From Denitratisoma sp. (GTDB taxonomy: Bacteria; Pseudomonadota; Gammaproteobacteria; Burkholderiales; Rhodocyclaceae): 64,000 nt of DNA. Shown piece after piece: positions 20,012 to 28,607 of this stretch. The stretch's first letter is position 1. Each line of letters starts with the position of its first letter. Location of the stretch: contig JAVSMO010000001.1 of NCBI GenBank assembly GCA_032027165.1, positions 2,697,711 through 2,761,710 on the forward strand, in the 5' to 3' direction. A program made the translations under genes and the position numbers. The notes under the pieces were generated by a model. It was not told where the DNA came from. It saw nothing but the letters and a program-made list of their open reading frames with translations, and did not search any database.

Positions 20012-21319
20012 TCAGGCATCCGGTTCCGCCGCCTCCGCCGGCGCGGCACGGGCCACCAGCACCTTGTCGACGCGCTTGCGGTCCATGTCGACCACCTCGA
20101 AGCGCCAGCCGTTCCATTCGAAATGATCGGCAACGGCGGGAACGCGGCCCAGCACGTGCATGACGAAGCCGCCCAGCGTGTTGAACTCCTCTTCGCCCGG
20201 CAGATCCTCCTCGATCTCCAGCACCGCCTTGCAGCGCTCGACCGGCACGCTGCCGTCCATCAGCCAGGAGCCGTCCTCGCGCGCCACCACGTCCTGCTCC
20301 TCCGTCACGTCCGAGGAGGGCAGATCGCCGACGATCGAGGTCAGCACGTCGGTCAGCGTCACCAGGCCTTCCAGCTCGCCGTACTCGTCCACGATCAGCG
20401 CGCACTGGGCGCGCGCCTTGCGGAAGTTTTCCAGCAGCCGCGTCGTGCTCACCCCTTCGGGCACGTAGAGCGGCGGGCGCAAATGCGCCTCGACGTTCAG
20501 CGCCTCGCCGGCCAGCGCCGCCTTGAGCAGGTCGGACGTGCGCAGCAGGCCGACGATGTGCTCCAGCCCCTCTCGGCAGACGACGATGCGCGTATACGGG
20601 CTCTCGGCGATGCGGCGGCGGATCTCCGCCTCCGGCTCGGCCAGGTCGATCTGGTAGATGTCGTTGCGATGCGTCATGATCGACGCGATGCGCTGCTCAT
20701 CCAGGCGCAGCACGTTGGAGACGATGGCCTGCTCGCTTTCATGGAACACGCCGGCCTCGGCGCCCTGCTCCATCAGCACGTTGATCTCCTCGTCCGTCAC
20801 CGGCGGCTCGTCCTTGCGGCGGGCGCCGGTCAGGCGCAGCAGCAGGCCGGACGACGCCGTGAACAGCCATACCAGCGGCCGCACCGATTCCGCGAACCAC
20901 ATCATCGGACGGGCGATCAGCGAGGCGATGCCCTCCGGCGCCAGCAGCGCCAGGCGCTTCGGCACCAGTTCTCCGATCACCACGGAAAAATACGTCAGGC
21001 CCACCACCACCACCGTCAGCGCGATGCCGCGGGCGTAGGGCGCAAGCAGCGGAATCTCGCCCAGCCGCGCTGCCAGCGGATCGGCCAGCACCGTCTCGCC
21101 GATGGCGCCGCTCAGGATGCCGACCGAGGTGATGCCGACCTGGATGGCGGAAAGAAAGTTGGAAGGCTCGGTGTGCAGGGACAGCGCGGATTGCGCACCG
21201 GGACTGCCGTCGTCGGTCAGGCGCTGCAGGCGCGCCTTGCGGGAGGAAACCACGGCCATTTCCGACATGGAGAAAAAGCCGTTCAACAGGATGAGAAACA
21301 GGAGTAACGCTATGTCCAT
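20012..21319 (-). CDS. CNNM/CorC-type transporter with CBS pair (UPF0053)
   Basis: A 435-residue inner-membrane protein: DUF21 domain with four hydrophobic segments in residues 1-170 (including FSMSEMAVVSSRKARL and SVVIGELVPKRLAL), two CBS domains (about 195-320), and a C-terminal CorC/HlyC domain (about 340-425, NTLGGFVMHVLGRVP). The family is linked to magnesium/cobalt efflux. Start ATG 21319. Confidence 0.9.
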   Translation of the reverse strand: MDIALLLFLILLNGFFSMSEMAVVSSRKARLQRLTDDGSPGAQSALSLHTEPSNFLSAIQVGITSVGILSGAIGETVLADPLAARLGEIPLLAPYARGIALTVVVVGLTYFSVVIGELVPKRLALLAPEGIASLIARPMMWFAESVRPLVWLFTASSGLLLRLTGARRKDEPPVTDEEINVLMEQGAEAGVFHESEQAIVSNVLRLDEQRIASIMTHRNDIYQIDLAEPEAEIRRRIAESPYTRIVVCREGLEHIVGLLRTSDLLKAALAGEALNVEAHLRPPLYVPEGVSTTRLLENFRKARAQCALIVDEYGELEGLVTLTDVLTSIVGDLPSSDVTEEQDVVAREDGSWLMDGSVPVERCKAVLEIEEDLPGEEEFNTLGGFVMHVLGRVPAVADHFEWNGWRFEVVDMDRKRVDKVLVARAAPAEAAEPDA

Positions 21320-21427
21320 TGTGCAGCCGCCCGTCGCCGAAAGGCGTGCGACCCGTGGATGGGTACAAATATAATTTTAACATCCGGCCCCGCTAAGGCC
21401 CATCCCTCCGGCCGCCGTGCCGCACGG

Positions 21428-21436
21428 ACTGACTTT
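21428..21436 (+). repeat. ACTGACTTT motif, intergenic
   Basis: An intergenic copy of the over-represented nine-base motif. It directly follows a small hairpin, CCGTG-CCG-CACGG (21415-21427), between the CorC-like gene and the DUF3237 gene. Confidence 0.7.
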
Positions 21437-21443
21437 TATTCCG

Positions 21444-21899
21444 TCAAATCAGCGCGAAAGCCTTCAGCAGAACCTGTCGCGCCCGCCGCTCGCCGGTGGC
21501 CACGGCAATCGTCCGGTTCAGCCATGCCAGGTGCGGGGCGCCCGTCTCGAAGCGCATGACGGTACGGAAGAAATAGCTGGCCGGGTCCACCGCCTCGCCC
21601 CGGCCCAGCGCCGCCAGCACTTCGGCAGGCCCGTGGCGATAACCCTGGCTCACCACCTGGACGACGCCGCCCGCCCGCTCGCGCAGCGCATAGCGCGCGT
21701 CGATCTCCAGCACGCCGTCGCTTCGTGCAAGCTGCCAATCCGCGCCGGGAAGGATCTCGCCGCCCAGGCCGGGGCCCTCGAACGTGCCGCCCAGGATGCC
21801 GACCACCCGCCGTTCGCCGAGCGGTCCCTCCCCCATCGACACGACCTCGCCGACATCGACGGCAAGCTGCATCAGCAATTCCAGCTCCGGCATTTTCAT
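21444..21899 (-). CDS. DUF3237 family protein
   Basis: A 151-residue beta-barrel-type protein of the DUF3237 group: GGTFEGPGLGGEILPGADW and DGVLEIDARYALRERAGG are the family signature, and YFFRTVMRFETGAP is the third block. Its ATG overlaps the stop of the nitroreductase-like gene, so the two form an operon. No reaction is established for this family; members are found with degradative genes. Confidence 0.85.
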   Translation of the reverse strand: MKMPELELLMQLAVDVGEVVSMGEGPLGERRVVGILGGTFEGPGLGGEILPGADWQLARSDGVLEIDARYALRERAGGVVQVVSQGYRHGPAEVLAALGRGEAVDPASYFFRTVMRFETGAPHLAWLNRTIAVATGERRARQVLLKAFALI

Positions 21900-22543
21900 T
21901 GCTGTTTCGGATTGCCGACGGTCTGCGCCAGCAGCACCTGCTGGTCGTGGCTGAGGCCGAGCGCATCGGCGATCGCCGCGCGGTCGATCCAGGCGCGGAT
22001 CACGGTAACGAGCCCGGCGCTCGCACAGAAGAGATAGACGTTCTGCGCGATCGCGCCGGCCGCCGCCGAGGCATACGACTCGCGCTGCGCCACCGGCACC
22101 ATGCCCATGCGCGCATGGTCGGCGACGAAGACCAGGTCGAGCGCCGCCTCGTCGACGAAATCCTGGTAGCCCGTGATGCTGCGCAGGTCGCTGCCCGCCA
22201 CGAGATGCAGGGCGTGCGCCGTCGCATCGTAGCGGTAGGCACCCGCCGGCAGCGCGACGAAGACGTCCACCTCCTGGCCGTTCAGCGCCGAGGGCGCCGT
22301 GCGTCCGCCGCCGTCGCGGTTCACCCCGTACGCCGCCCAGAGCAGGTCGGAGAGCACCTGCATCGGCAGCGCCTCGGGCGCGAACTCGCGCGACGACTGT
22401 CGCTTCGCCAGCGCCTCCATCAGCGGCAGGCCGCCGTGCTTCGCGGGCGGCGGCAACGCGATCGAGGTTGCAGCGTCACCGACGGACGGTTTCGGCCGCA
22501 GCCGGCCCATCATGCCGAGGGCGAGTTTGGTCAGGGTGTTCAT
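21896..22543 (-). CDS. SagB-like nitroreductase family flavoprotein
   Basis: A 215-residue FMN-dependent nitroreductase fold protein. KRQSSREFAPEALPMQVLSDLLWAAYG is the FMN-binding N-terminal helix, followed by GRTAPSALNGQEVDVFV and AIAQNVYLFCASAGLVTV. The arrangement resembles SagB-type dehydrogenases, but no azoline-forming cyclase or precursor peptide is nearby. ATG 22543 is chosen because GGAGGACAGC lies just upstream. It may act with the DUF3237 protein on an unknown substrate. Confidence 0.83.
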   Translation of the reverse strand: MNTLTKLALGMMGRLRPKPSVGDAATSIALPPPAKHGGLPLMEALAKRQSSREFAPEALPMQVLSDLLWAAYGVNRDGGGRTAPSALNGQEVDVFVALPAGAYRYDATAHALHLVAGSDLRSITGYQDFVDEAALDLVFVADHARMGMVPVAQRESYASAAAGAIAQNVYLFCASAGLVTVIRAWIDRAAIADALGLSHDQQVLLAQTVGNPKQQ

Positions 22544-22757
22544 TGCTGTCCTCCGCTCAATTTCAGTGGCGCCTTGCTCACGCCTGCCAAACCCCATAAT
22601 CCGGGTTGGCTTTCCTGAAGCAGCTTTCGTAAAGAACATCTTTGAAAGCTCGATCGCATATACGCGATGGTGGTCGCGACTTCCCGTGATTGCTTATGCC
22701 TTGCCCGGAAAGGTTGAACGGGGATCGGCAAGCAGTCAAGGATAAGAGGAGGGGTAA

Positions 22758-23702
22758 TTACTTCTGGCTAGCGACGGCACTGGCGTCGCAGGTATCGACG
22801 GGGAGGGCGGCGGCGGCTCGCGATGCAGGCACGGACATGAATACGCCACGCAATGTCCGAATCAGAAGTCGTTCGCAGCGTTCGCCAAGAACCTGGGCCC
22901 GCTCTATCCGCTCGGCAGACCCTTCGCGATACCGTATCGTCCTGTAGGGAATGGCGTCCCGGCCGGAATCCCGGCCGGCCTCGCCGAATGCAATATCCAA
23001 CGATAACGCAAAAAGTTGAGCGCTTACTTCCTTAAGCTGCTCGCCTCCGTTGTCAGTCCAGAATGCCTGCAGATCCGGTGCGTTCTTCGCGGTCGATACT
23101 ATTCGGATCGCGTAGCTCGTTCCCGACTCGGCCCCGGGCATGGCGATTCCGACAACATTGTCCAGAACGATTGCGCCTTGATCCTGGGTCAACGAAAATA
23201 CAGGGGCGCTTTCGACCAGAATCTCCGTGGCCGACTTATCGGCGGCCTCGACAAGCCTGCCCCTCCCCCCCGTCGATGCCTTTCCGATCGCCCGCGTCAT
23301 CAGGTCACGATGCCTGAACCCATTGAGCACGTTCTGATATGGCATCAGCACCATGTCCGCGGCAGCCTGCATCTTGTCCTTCTGATCCTTTTTGGCGGCC
23401 TCGACGAGCAGCCCATGGGTGATGATCGCGGCCACCAGACCACCCAGATTTGGTGCCGGATACAACATGCTTGCCGTACCTACGCCAGCCTGATCGTAGC
23501 TGACTATCCCGCGGAACATGACGGATTCCTCCTTCGGCAACCGGAGGATCCAGTCGGCCTTGCCAGCCGTCAAATTCAACTCATTCGGCGGTTTTCGGGA
23601 GGCATCCTCGATCTCACCGGCTGCAGCACTTGGCCAACACGGGATGCACCCAACCGCACATGCAAGTGCCGCCCGCGCCCAGGCGAGGCGCCATCCCATC
23701 AT
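22758..23702 (-). CDS. exported protein of unknown function
   Basis: A 314-residue protein with a signal peptide (MMGWRLAWARAALACAVGCIPCWPSAAAG, cleavage near 29). The mature part holds a stretch of small residues and a possible membrane-associating segment (LGGLVAAIITHGLLVEAAKKDQ, about 85-105), then a mixed alpha/beta region. No known family was recognised. It overlaps the preceding lipoprotein gene by four bases (ATGA), so the two products likely work together in the envelope. GC content is visibly lower than in the surroundings. Confidence 0.75.
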   Translation of the reverse strand: MMGWRLAWARAALACAVGCIPCWPSAAAGEIEDASRKPPNELNLTAGKADWILRLPKEESVMFRGIVSYDQAGVGTASMLYPAPNLGGLVAAIITHGLLVEAAKKDQKDKMQAAADMVLMPYQNVLNGFRHRDLMTRAIGKASTGGRGRLVEAADKSATEILVESAPVFSLTQDQGAIVLDNVVGIAMPGAESGTSYAIRIVSTAKNAPDLQAFWTDNGGEQLKEVSAQLFALSLDIAFGEAGRDSGRDAIPYRTIRYREGSAERIERAQVLGERCERLLIRTLRGVFMSVPASRAAAALPVDTCDASAVASQK

Positions 23703-24478
23703 TGGCGGATGCCCTGGCTCGATGCCGTGCTCGCGGACGCCTGAGACGTCGCATTGCCAATGACTTCTCTTGCCGCCACGGGCACATCGGCGGCCAACGG
23801 CTTGAGGAAGCTGTCCTTGCCGATCTCCAGCACCTGGAAGTATGCGTTTGTAAGCCCCGGGAATGTCGGCGGCTCATCCCAATTCAGGTCGGTGCTCTTT
23901 GTGATGGATATCGGCTCATACCACTCATAGGAATTGTTCTTCAAATTGACAATGTAGCCGGTACCCTCCAGCAAAGCCTTCGGATCGCTGGTGGGAATAT
24001 AAGCCGAATAGGTCCGGATGAAACCCAGCCCGGTGATATTGATCACCAACAGCCGGTCGATCTTGAACTTCTGCCTCAGGGACGAGAAATCCTTGCGGGC
24101 GAAATTGGTTTCCTTTGCGCCGAAATCGGGCAGATCATCCAGCTTCAGGTCTTCCTCGATCACCGTGACATCGTTACCCTTCTTGCGCAACAGATCGGCC
24201 GCTTCATGCTTCAGTCTCGGCAGATCTTCGTAGGGCAGCGTCCTGGCGTGGGTGGTCAGCGAGGAGTTAGCGCCTGAAGCCAACATCAGGCACAGCAGGC
24301 AATGCGCGCCGGGCAATTGGGTGTCCAGTTTCGGCAGCGCCGTCATGGCGACGCCCATGCGACCGGCCTGAGGGCCAATTGCCTCATTGGACAATGCGAC
24401 GGGATTCTGCGGGACAGACGCGCATCCTGCTCCAACGACGGAGGCCACAACGATCATGAGCCAACAGCGGATTTTCAT
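23699..24478 (-). CDS. lipoprotein of unknown function
   Basis: A 259-residue protein with a lipobox (VVASVVGAGC, lipid on Cys19). The mature part shows FKIDRLLVINITGLGFIRTY and GYIVNLKNNSYEWYEPIS, an alpha/beta pattern sometimes seen in envelope proteins that sense or assemble, but no named family was recognised. ATG 24478 has a strong GAGGAGGGGG site upstream. Codon use and lower GC suggest recent transfer. It is the first gene of a two-gene operon. Confidence 0.75.
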   Translation of the reverse strand: MKIRCWLMIVVASVVGAGCASVPQNPVALSNEAIGPQAGRMGVAMTALPKLDTQLPGAHCLLCLMLASGANSSLTTHARTLPYEDLPRLKHEAADLLRKKGNDVTVIEEDLKLDDLPDFGAKETNFARKDFSSLRQKFKIDRLLVINITGLGFIRTYSAYIPTSDPKALLEGTGYIVNLKNNSYEWYEPISITKSTDLNWDEPPTFPGLTNAYFQVLEIGKDSFLKPLAADVPVAAREVIGNATSQASASTASSQGIRQ

Positions 24479-24661
24479 TTTTTTACCCCCTCCTCTCGGG
24501 AATTGCTTTTTTTATGCGACCTGATTGCGATCCTCCTTTGTCTCACGTGTTCCGGAGCGTGGTTTACAAAGGATCTGGGCCAGCCCTGACGACAACAGGA
24601 CCAATCATATCGCATATGTCATTATTCTGAAAAGACATGTACACAGGCACCCTCCGGGGGT

Positions 24662-25462
24662 TTACTGCAGCCGCAGCTGCGCCAGGTAGCGCAACCCTGC
24701 CGCCGCCCGGCTGCCGTACCAGGACACCATTTCGCCGTCGATGAGTTGCGCGGGGCTGCCGAAGCGGGCTTCGGCCTCGGCGAGATGCTTGTCGGTGAAG
24801 CGGTAGGGTTCGGTGGACAGCAGCACGCGCTCCGTGAAAGTCAGTCCCGGCGACGCGGCGTCGATTTCCGGGTAGCGCGTCCCGCTCCGCTCGGGCAGGG
24901 TGTCCCATCCCGCTGCGGCAAGCATCGCGGAGATGTAGGTGTCGCGGGCGACGGTCATCCAGGGGTCCTTCCAGATGAGGTAGAGCACGCGCTCGCGCGG
25001 CAGGCGTTCGGTCGCGCGGCGCAGCGCCTCGCGCGCGGCCCTGAAATCGGCGGCCAGCGCCTCCGCTGCCGCCTCGCGGCGGAACAGCCCGCCGAACAGG
25101 CGGAAGAGTTCCAGGTTGTCTTCCGGCGCATTCGGATGAGTGACGACGACGTGCGGCACGAAGCGGGCGAGTGCGTCGACCTGCTCGCGGCGGTTCTCAT
25201 CGACATTGACGACGAGGTGGGTCGGCGCGGCGGAGCGGATCTTTTCGATGTCGGCGTCCTTGGTGCCGCCCATCTTGGGGATGGTCTTGACGATTTCGCG
25301 CGGATGGATGCAGAAGCCGCTGCGGCCGACGAGGTTGTCGGCGAGGCCGAGGTCGCAGAGCAGCTCGGTGAGGCTGGGGACCAGGCTGACGATGCGCGGC
25401 TCGCCCGCGGCGGGCGCGTGCAGGGCGCCGAGGGCGTCGCGGAGTTCGTGCGTCGGAGGCAT
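24662..25462 (-). CDS. helical-backbone metal receptor (BtuF/TroA-like) domain protein
   Basis: A 266-residue protein with the class III solute-binding fold: RIVSLVPSLTELLCDLGLADNLVGRS, a central helix (VDALARFVPHVVVTHPN...), then the second lobe with VLYLIWKDPWMTVARDTYISAMLAAAG. It resembles cobalamin- or iron-siderophore-binding proteins but has no signal peptide, so it would be cytoplasmic, which is unusual. It is 26 bases downstream of the phosphatase gene at the tail of the phenol locus. The ligand is unknown. Confidence 0.8.
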   Translation of the reverse strand: MPPTHELRDALGALHAPAAGEPRIVSLVPSLTELLCDLGLADNLVGRSGFCIHPREIVKTIPKMGGTKDADIEKIRSAAPTHLVVNVDENRREQVDALARFVPHVVVTHPNAPEDNLELFRLFGGLFRREAAAEALAADFRAAREALRRATERLPRERVLYLIWKDPWMTVARDTYISAMLAAAGWDTLPERSGTRYPEIDAASPGLTFTERVLLSTEPYRFTDKHLAEAEARFGSPAQLIDGEMVSWYGSRAAAGLRYLAQLRLQ

Positions 25463-25488
25463 GGCGGATTCTACCGCCCGGCGTCCCG

Positions 25489-26265
25489 CTACGCGGTCTG
25501 CAGGAAGCTGCGCTCTTCCCCGTCGAGGACCAGGCAGGTGAGGATGCCGCTCTCGTAGGCGCCGGTGTCGATGCCGATGCGGTTGGGGCGCACTTCGGGC
25601 TCGGCCGAGATGCAGTGGCCGTGCACCACGACGGCGCCGTGGTCGGCATCCGACAGGAGGAAGCGCTTGCGGATCCAGACGAGGTCGCGATCGCGCTGCG
25701 CTTCGAGCGGCACGCCGGGCAGCACGCCGCCATGGGCGAAGAAGTAGCCGCCCTCGCGGTGGCGCGTCGGCAGGCTGCGCAGGAAGGCGAGGTGCGCGGC
25801 CGGCAGCGCCTCGAGCAGGCGGTGGAGCAGCTCGATGGCGGTCGCCTCGTCGCGCGCCGCCGGGTCGGCCATGGGCATGCCGTAGTGGGCGAGCGCCTCG
25901 ACGCCGCCGTAGTCCAGCCAGTGCAGGCCGGTGCGCAGGTCGCCTTCGAGGAAGCGCAGGATGAGGTCTTCGTGGTTGCCCTTGAGGGTGACGATCTCCC
26001 AGCCGGGCGGGTGCCAGGCGAGCACGCGCTCGACCACGGCGCGCGAATCGGTGCCGCGGCTGAAGTAGTCGCCGAGGTAGACCAGCACGCGGCGGCCGGC
26101 CGGGCGCCGCGCGGCATCCTCCTCAATGCCGGCGTGCATCCGCGCCAGCAGGTCGCTGCGGCCGTGCACGTCGCCGATGGCGTAGACCACCGTGCCGGCG
26201 GGCACCGTCGCCTGCGGCGCGGCCACGCCCGGCGGCGGGCCGTAGCTGCGCCGGCGGAGGGTCAT
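25489..26265 (-). CDS. calcineurin-like metallophosphatase
   Basis: A 258-residue phosphoesterase with the full metal signature: YAIGDVHGRSDLL, YLGDYFSRGTDS, LKGNHEDL, and later FFAHGG and VVHGHCIS. It matches the bacterial protein serine/threonine phosphatase (PrpA/B) group. ATG 26265 overlaps the stop of the CoA ligase gene, so it is translationally coupled to the phenol locus. A protein or small phosphoester could be the substrate. Confidence 0.88.
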   Translation of the reverse strand: MTLRRRSYGPPPGVAAPQATVPAGTVVYAIGDVHGRSDLLARMHAGIEEDAARRPAGRRVLVYLGDYFSRGTDSRAVVERVLAWHPPGWEIVTLKGNHEDLILRFLEGDLRTGLHWLDYGGVEALAHYGMPMADPAARDEATAIELLHRLLEALPAAHLAFLRSLPTRHREGGYFFAHGGVLPGVPLEAQRDRDLVWIRKRFLLSDADHGAVVVHGHCISAEPEVRPNRIGIDTGAYESGILTCLVLDGEERSFLQTA

Positions 26266-27560
26266 GCCCCGCGGTTGACGTGGAAGCGCTTGGCCTTCAG
26301 CTCGAAGCGCGGCAGGGCGTTGCGCGGCAGGTGATGCACGCGCGGGCGGAAGGAGAGCATCGAGTCGAGCCGTTCGGCGATGGCGTGCACGACGTTCGGG
26401 TCGGCGCCCTCGCACAGCTCGACCTCGACGTCCATCTCGTCCATCTGGCGCACCTTGTGCACGGTGATGCGGAACTCGTCGATCTCGGCGAACTTGCGCA
26501 GGATGTTCTCGACGCCGGCCGGGAAGACGTTCACCCCGCGCACCGTCACCATGTCGTCGGCGCGGCCGATGATGCCGCCTTCGAAGCGCATCGAGGTACG
26601 GCCGCACTCGCAGCGCTGCGTAGTGGTGCGCACGATGTCGCCGGTCTTGTAGCGGACGATCGGGAAGCCCCAGCGGCCGAGGTTGGTGAGGACCAGCTCG
26701 CCGCGCTCGCCTTCCGCCACCGGCTGGCCGGTGGCCGGGTCGAGGATCTCGGCGATGAACTCGCTCTCGATGAGGTGGGTGCCGCCGGGCTGGGCCTGGC
26801 ACTCGAAGGAGTGCGCGCCGACCTCGGTGGCGCCGGCGTGGTCGAAGCACTTGGCGCTCCAGAGGTCCTCGATGCGCGCCTTGGTCGCCGGCACGTTGGC
26901 GCCGGGCTCGCCGGCGTGCACCGTGGACTTCATCGGAATGCTGGAGAGGTCGAAGCCGGTCTCGCGCGCCACCTCGGCCAGGCGCAGGGCGTAGGTCGGC
27001 GTGCAGCACAGCACGGTGGCGCCGACGTCGCGCATGAGTTCGAGGCGCTGCGGCGAATCGCGCCCGCCGCCGGGGATCATCAGCGCGCCCAGCTGGCGCG
27101 CGCCCTCGGTGGCGGCCCAGAAGCCGACGAAGGGGCCGAAGGAGAAGGCCATGAAGATGCGGTCGGCGGCGGTGACGCCGGCGCCGGCCAGCACGTGGCC
27201 CCAGCAGCGGCCCCACCACTGCCAGCCGGCCTCGGTGTCGGGTACCTTGAGCGGTACGCCGGTGGTGCCGGAGGTCTGGTGGAAGCGCACGTACTGCTCG
27301 ATCGGATAGGTCAGGTTGTGGCCGAAGGGCCCGTGGGCGGCCTGGTCCTCCATCAGCTCGTGCTTGGTGGTGACCGGCAGGCGCGTCAGGTCGTCGAGCG
27401 ACTTGAGGTCGCCCGGCTGCATGCCGGCCCGTTTCCACTTTTCCGTGTAGAAGCGGTTCCTGCCCCACAGCTCCTGGGCCATGGCCTGCAGCTTGGACAA
27501 TTGCAGCGCGGCGAGCTGCTCGCGCGGCAGGGTTTCGGTGGTCGGATCGAAATAGGTCAT
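26262..27560 (-). CDS. PaaK-like AMP-forming aryl-CoA ligase
   Basis: A 432-residue ligase of the phenylacetate-CoA ligase family: P-loop RFHQTSGTTGVPLKV, HAGATEVGAHSFECQ, VRYKTGDIVR and CRCECGRTS-like RCECGRTSMRF, then IIGRADDMVTVRGVNVFP and the C-terminal domain ending KAKRFHV. It activates an aromatic acid with ATP and CoA. Within the phenol operon the product needing activation is 4-hydroxybenzoate, so this may be a 4-hydroxybenzoate-CoA ligase of the PaaK type; phenylacetate or another aryl acid remains possible. Confidence 0.88.
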   Translation of the reverse strand: MTYFDPTTETLPREQLAALQLSKLQAMAQELWGRNRFYTEKWKRAGMQPGDLKSLDDLTRLPVTTKHELMEDQAAHGPFGHNLTYPIEQYVRFHQTSGTTGVPLKVPDTEAGWQWWGRCWGHVLAGAGVTAADRIFMAFSFGPFVGFWAATEGARQLGALMIPGGGRDSPQRLELMRDVGATVLCCTPTYALRLAEVARETGFDLSSIPMKSTVHAGEPGANVPATKARIEDLWSAKCFDHAGATEVGAHSFECQAQPGGTHLIESEFIAEILDPATGQPVAEGERGELVLTNLGRWGFPIVRYKTGDIVRTTTQRCECGRTSMRFEGGIIGRADDMVTVRGVNVFPAGVENILRKFAEIDEFRITVHKVRQMDEMDVEVELCEGADPNVVHAIAERLDSMLSFRPRVHHLPRNALPRFELKAKRFHVNRGA

Positions 27561-27602
27561 GGTGGTGTTCGAATGAAAGCCTCTCCGCTTTGTTCGATGT
27601 CC

Positions 27603-28064
27603 TCAGGTTTGGAAATTGCGCATTTCGGCGTAGACGGCCTGCTCCATCGCGAGCATCGCCTCGCGCTGTCCGGCCGGCCATTCGTAGGCAAGGGCCGTGG
27701 TGGCGACGCCCGGCCAGGACTGGTCCTTGGCGCCCGCCACTTCCATCTCGTAGAGCATGATCGCGTACGGCCCGGCGGCGGCGATGCGCTCGCTGAGCCG
27801 CCGCGCCCGCCCCTTGACGAGGAAAGTAAGGTCGCCCGGCCCGATCGCCTGCAGGGAGGCCTGGCCGCTGCGCTGCAGGTTGGCCATGGCCGAGCCGCCC
27901 TCGTCGACGGCGAAGCGCAGCCGGGCGGCGTCGAGGGCCACGATCCAGGTGAAGGCGGAACTGGCATAGCCGTCGGCGCCGCAGGTGAGCAGCAGGCCGG
28001 GGGCGCCGGGGCGCAGGTAGCCGACCAGCTTCTGCGGCAGGTCCCGCGTGATGTTGCCGCTCAT
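27603..28064 (-). CDS. flavin split-barrel (pyridoxamine-phosphate-oxidase-like) protein
   Basis: A 153-residue protein with the order of a flavin reductase/PNPOx-like split barrel: LLLTCGADGYASSAFTWIVALDAARLRFAV, GSAMANLQRSGQASLQAIGP, then a beta strand rich C-terminal part. Such domains bind FMN or related cofactors. ATG 28064 begins 10 bases after the Nudix stop. Its place after ubiX, ribK and nudix suggests handling of FMN or prenyl-FMN, an inference. Confidence 0.7.
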   Translation of the reverse strand: MSGNITRDLPQKLVGYLRPGAPGLLLTCGADGYASSAFTWIVALDAARLRFAVDEGGSAMANLQRSGQASLQAIGPGDLTFLVKGRARRLSERIAAAGPYAIMLYEMEVAGAKDQSWPGVATTALAYEWPAGQREAMLAMEQAVYAEMRNFQT

Positions 28065-28074
28065 CTTCTCGTCC

Positions 28075-28596
28075 TCATCGCTTGGCCGGCCGCCAGCGCG
28101 CGAGCGCGTCGCGGATGACGCCGTAGAACCATTCGTCGATCGCCGCGCCGCTCTCCGGCGGCGGCTCCTGCGGCCAGTCGTCCGGGCCGAAGAGGCCGGC
28201 CTCGATGGCATCGTCGCCCGCCTCAAGCGCGCCGCCGATCGAATGCGCGCGATAGGCGACGATCAGCACGTTCACGTCGGCGCGCGAGTACACGTCGAGC
28301 AGGCCGTCGAGGGCGATGCTGAGGCCGGTCTCCTCCTTTGCCTCGCGCAGCACCGCCTGCGCCACCGACTCGCCCAGCTCGACGTAGCCGGCCGGCGGCG
28401 CCCAGTAGCCGGCGAGCGGATCGGCCAAGCGGCGGATCAGCACCAGCCGGCCCTCGTGCTCGATCAGCGCCATGCCCACCGGCGCCGGGTTGCGCCAGGC
28501 CACCGTGCCGCAGGCCAGGCACTGCTCGCGCGTCCTGCCGTCCTCGAAAGTCAGTGCCGCCAGGACGGCGCCGCAATGCTGGCAATGTCGCTGCAT
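28075..28596 (-). CDS. zinc-ribbon Nudix hydrolase
   Basis: A 173-residue protein with an N-terminal zinc ribbon (Cys5, Cys8, Cys26, Cys29) and a complete Nudix box at residues 70-92 (G, E at +6, REAKEETGL). The layout resembles NudC/Nudt-type hydrolases. Nudix enzymes hydrolyse a diphosphate bond in substrates of the form nucleoside diphosphate-X and some isopentenyl diphosphates. A MutT-like gene is known in the phenol cluster of Thauera. The start is ATG 28596, 11 bases after the ribK stop. The substrate is unproven; see the findings for a prenyl-FMN hypothesis. Confidence 0.9.
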   Translation of the reverse strand: MQRHCQHCGAVLAALTFEDGRTREQCLACGTVAWRNPAPVGMALIEHEGRLVLIRRLADPLAGYWAPPAGYVELGESVAQAVLREAKEETGLSIALDGLLDVYSRADVNVLIVAYRAHSIGGALEAGDDAIEAGLFGPDDWPQEPPPESGAAIDEWFYGVIRDALARWRPAKR

Positions 28597-28607
28597 GCGG
28601 ACCCGCC

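Noticed and set aside
20739..21383. Extra coding frame overlapping the CorC-like gene
   Set aside because: Arg/Gly/Ala-rich product without domain, fully overlapped by a recognised membrane protein.
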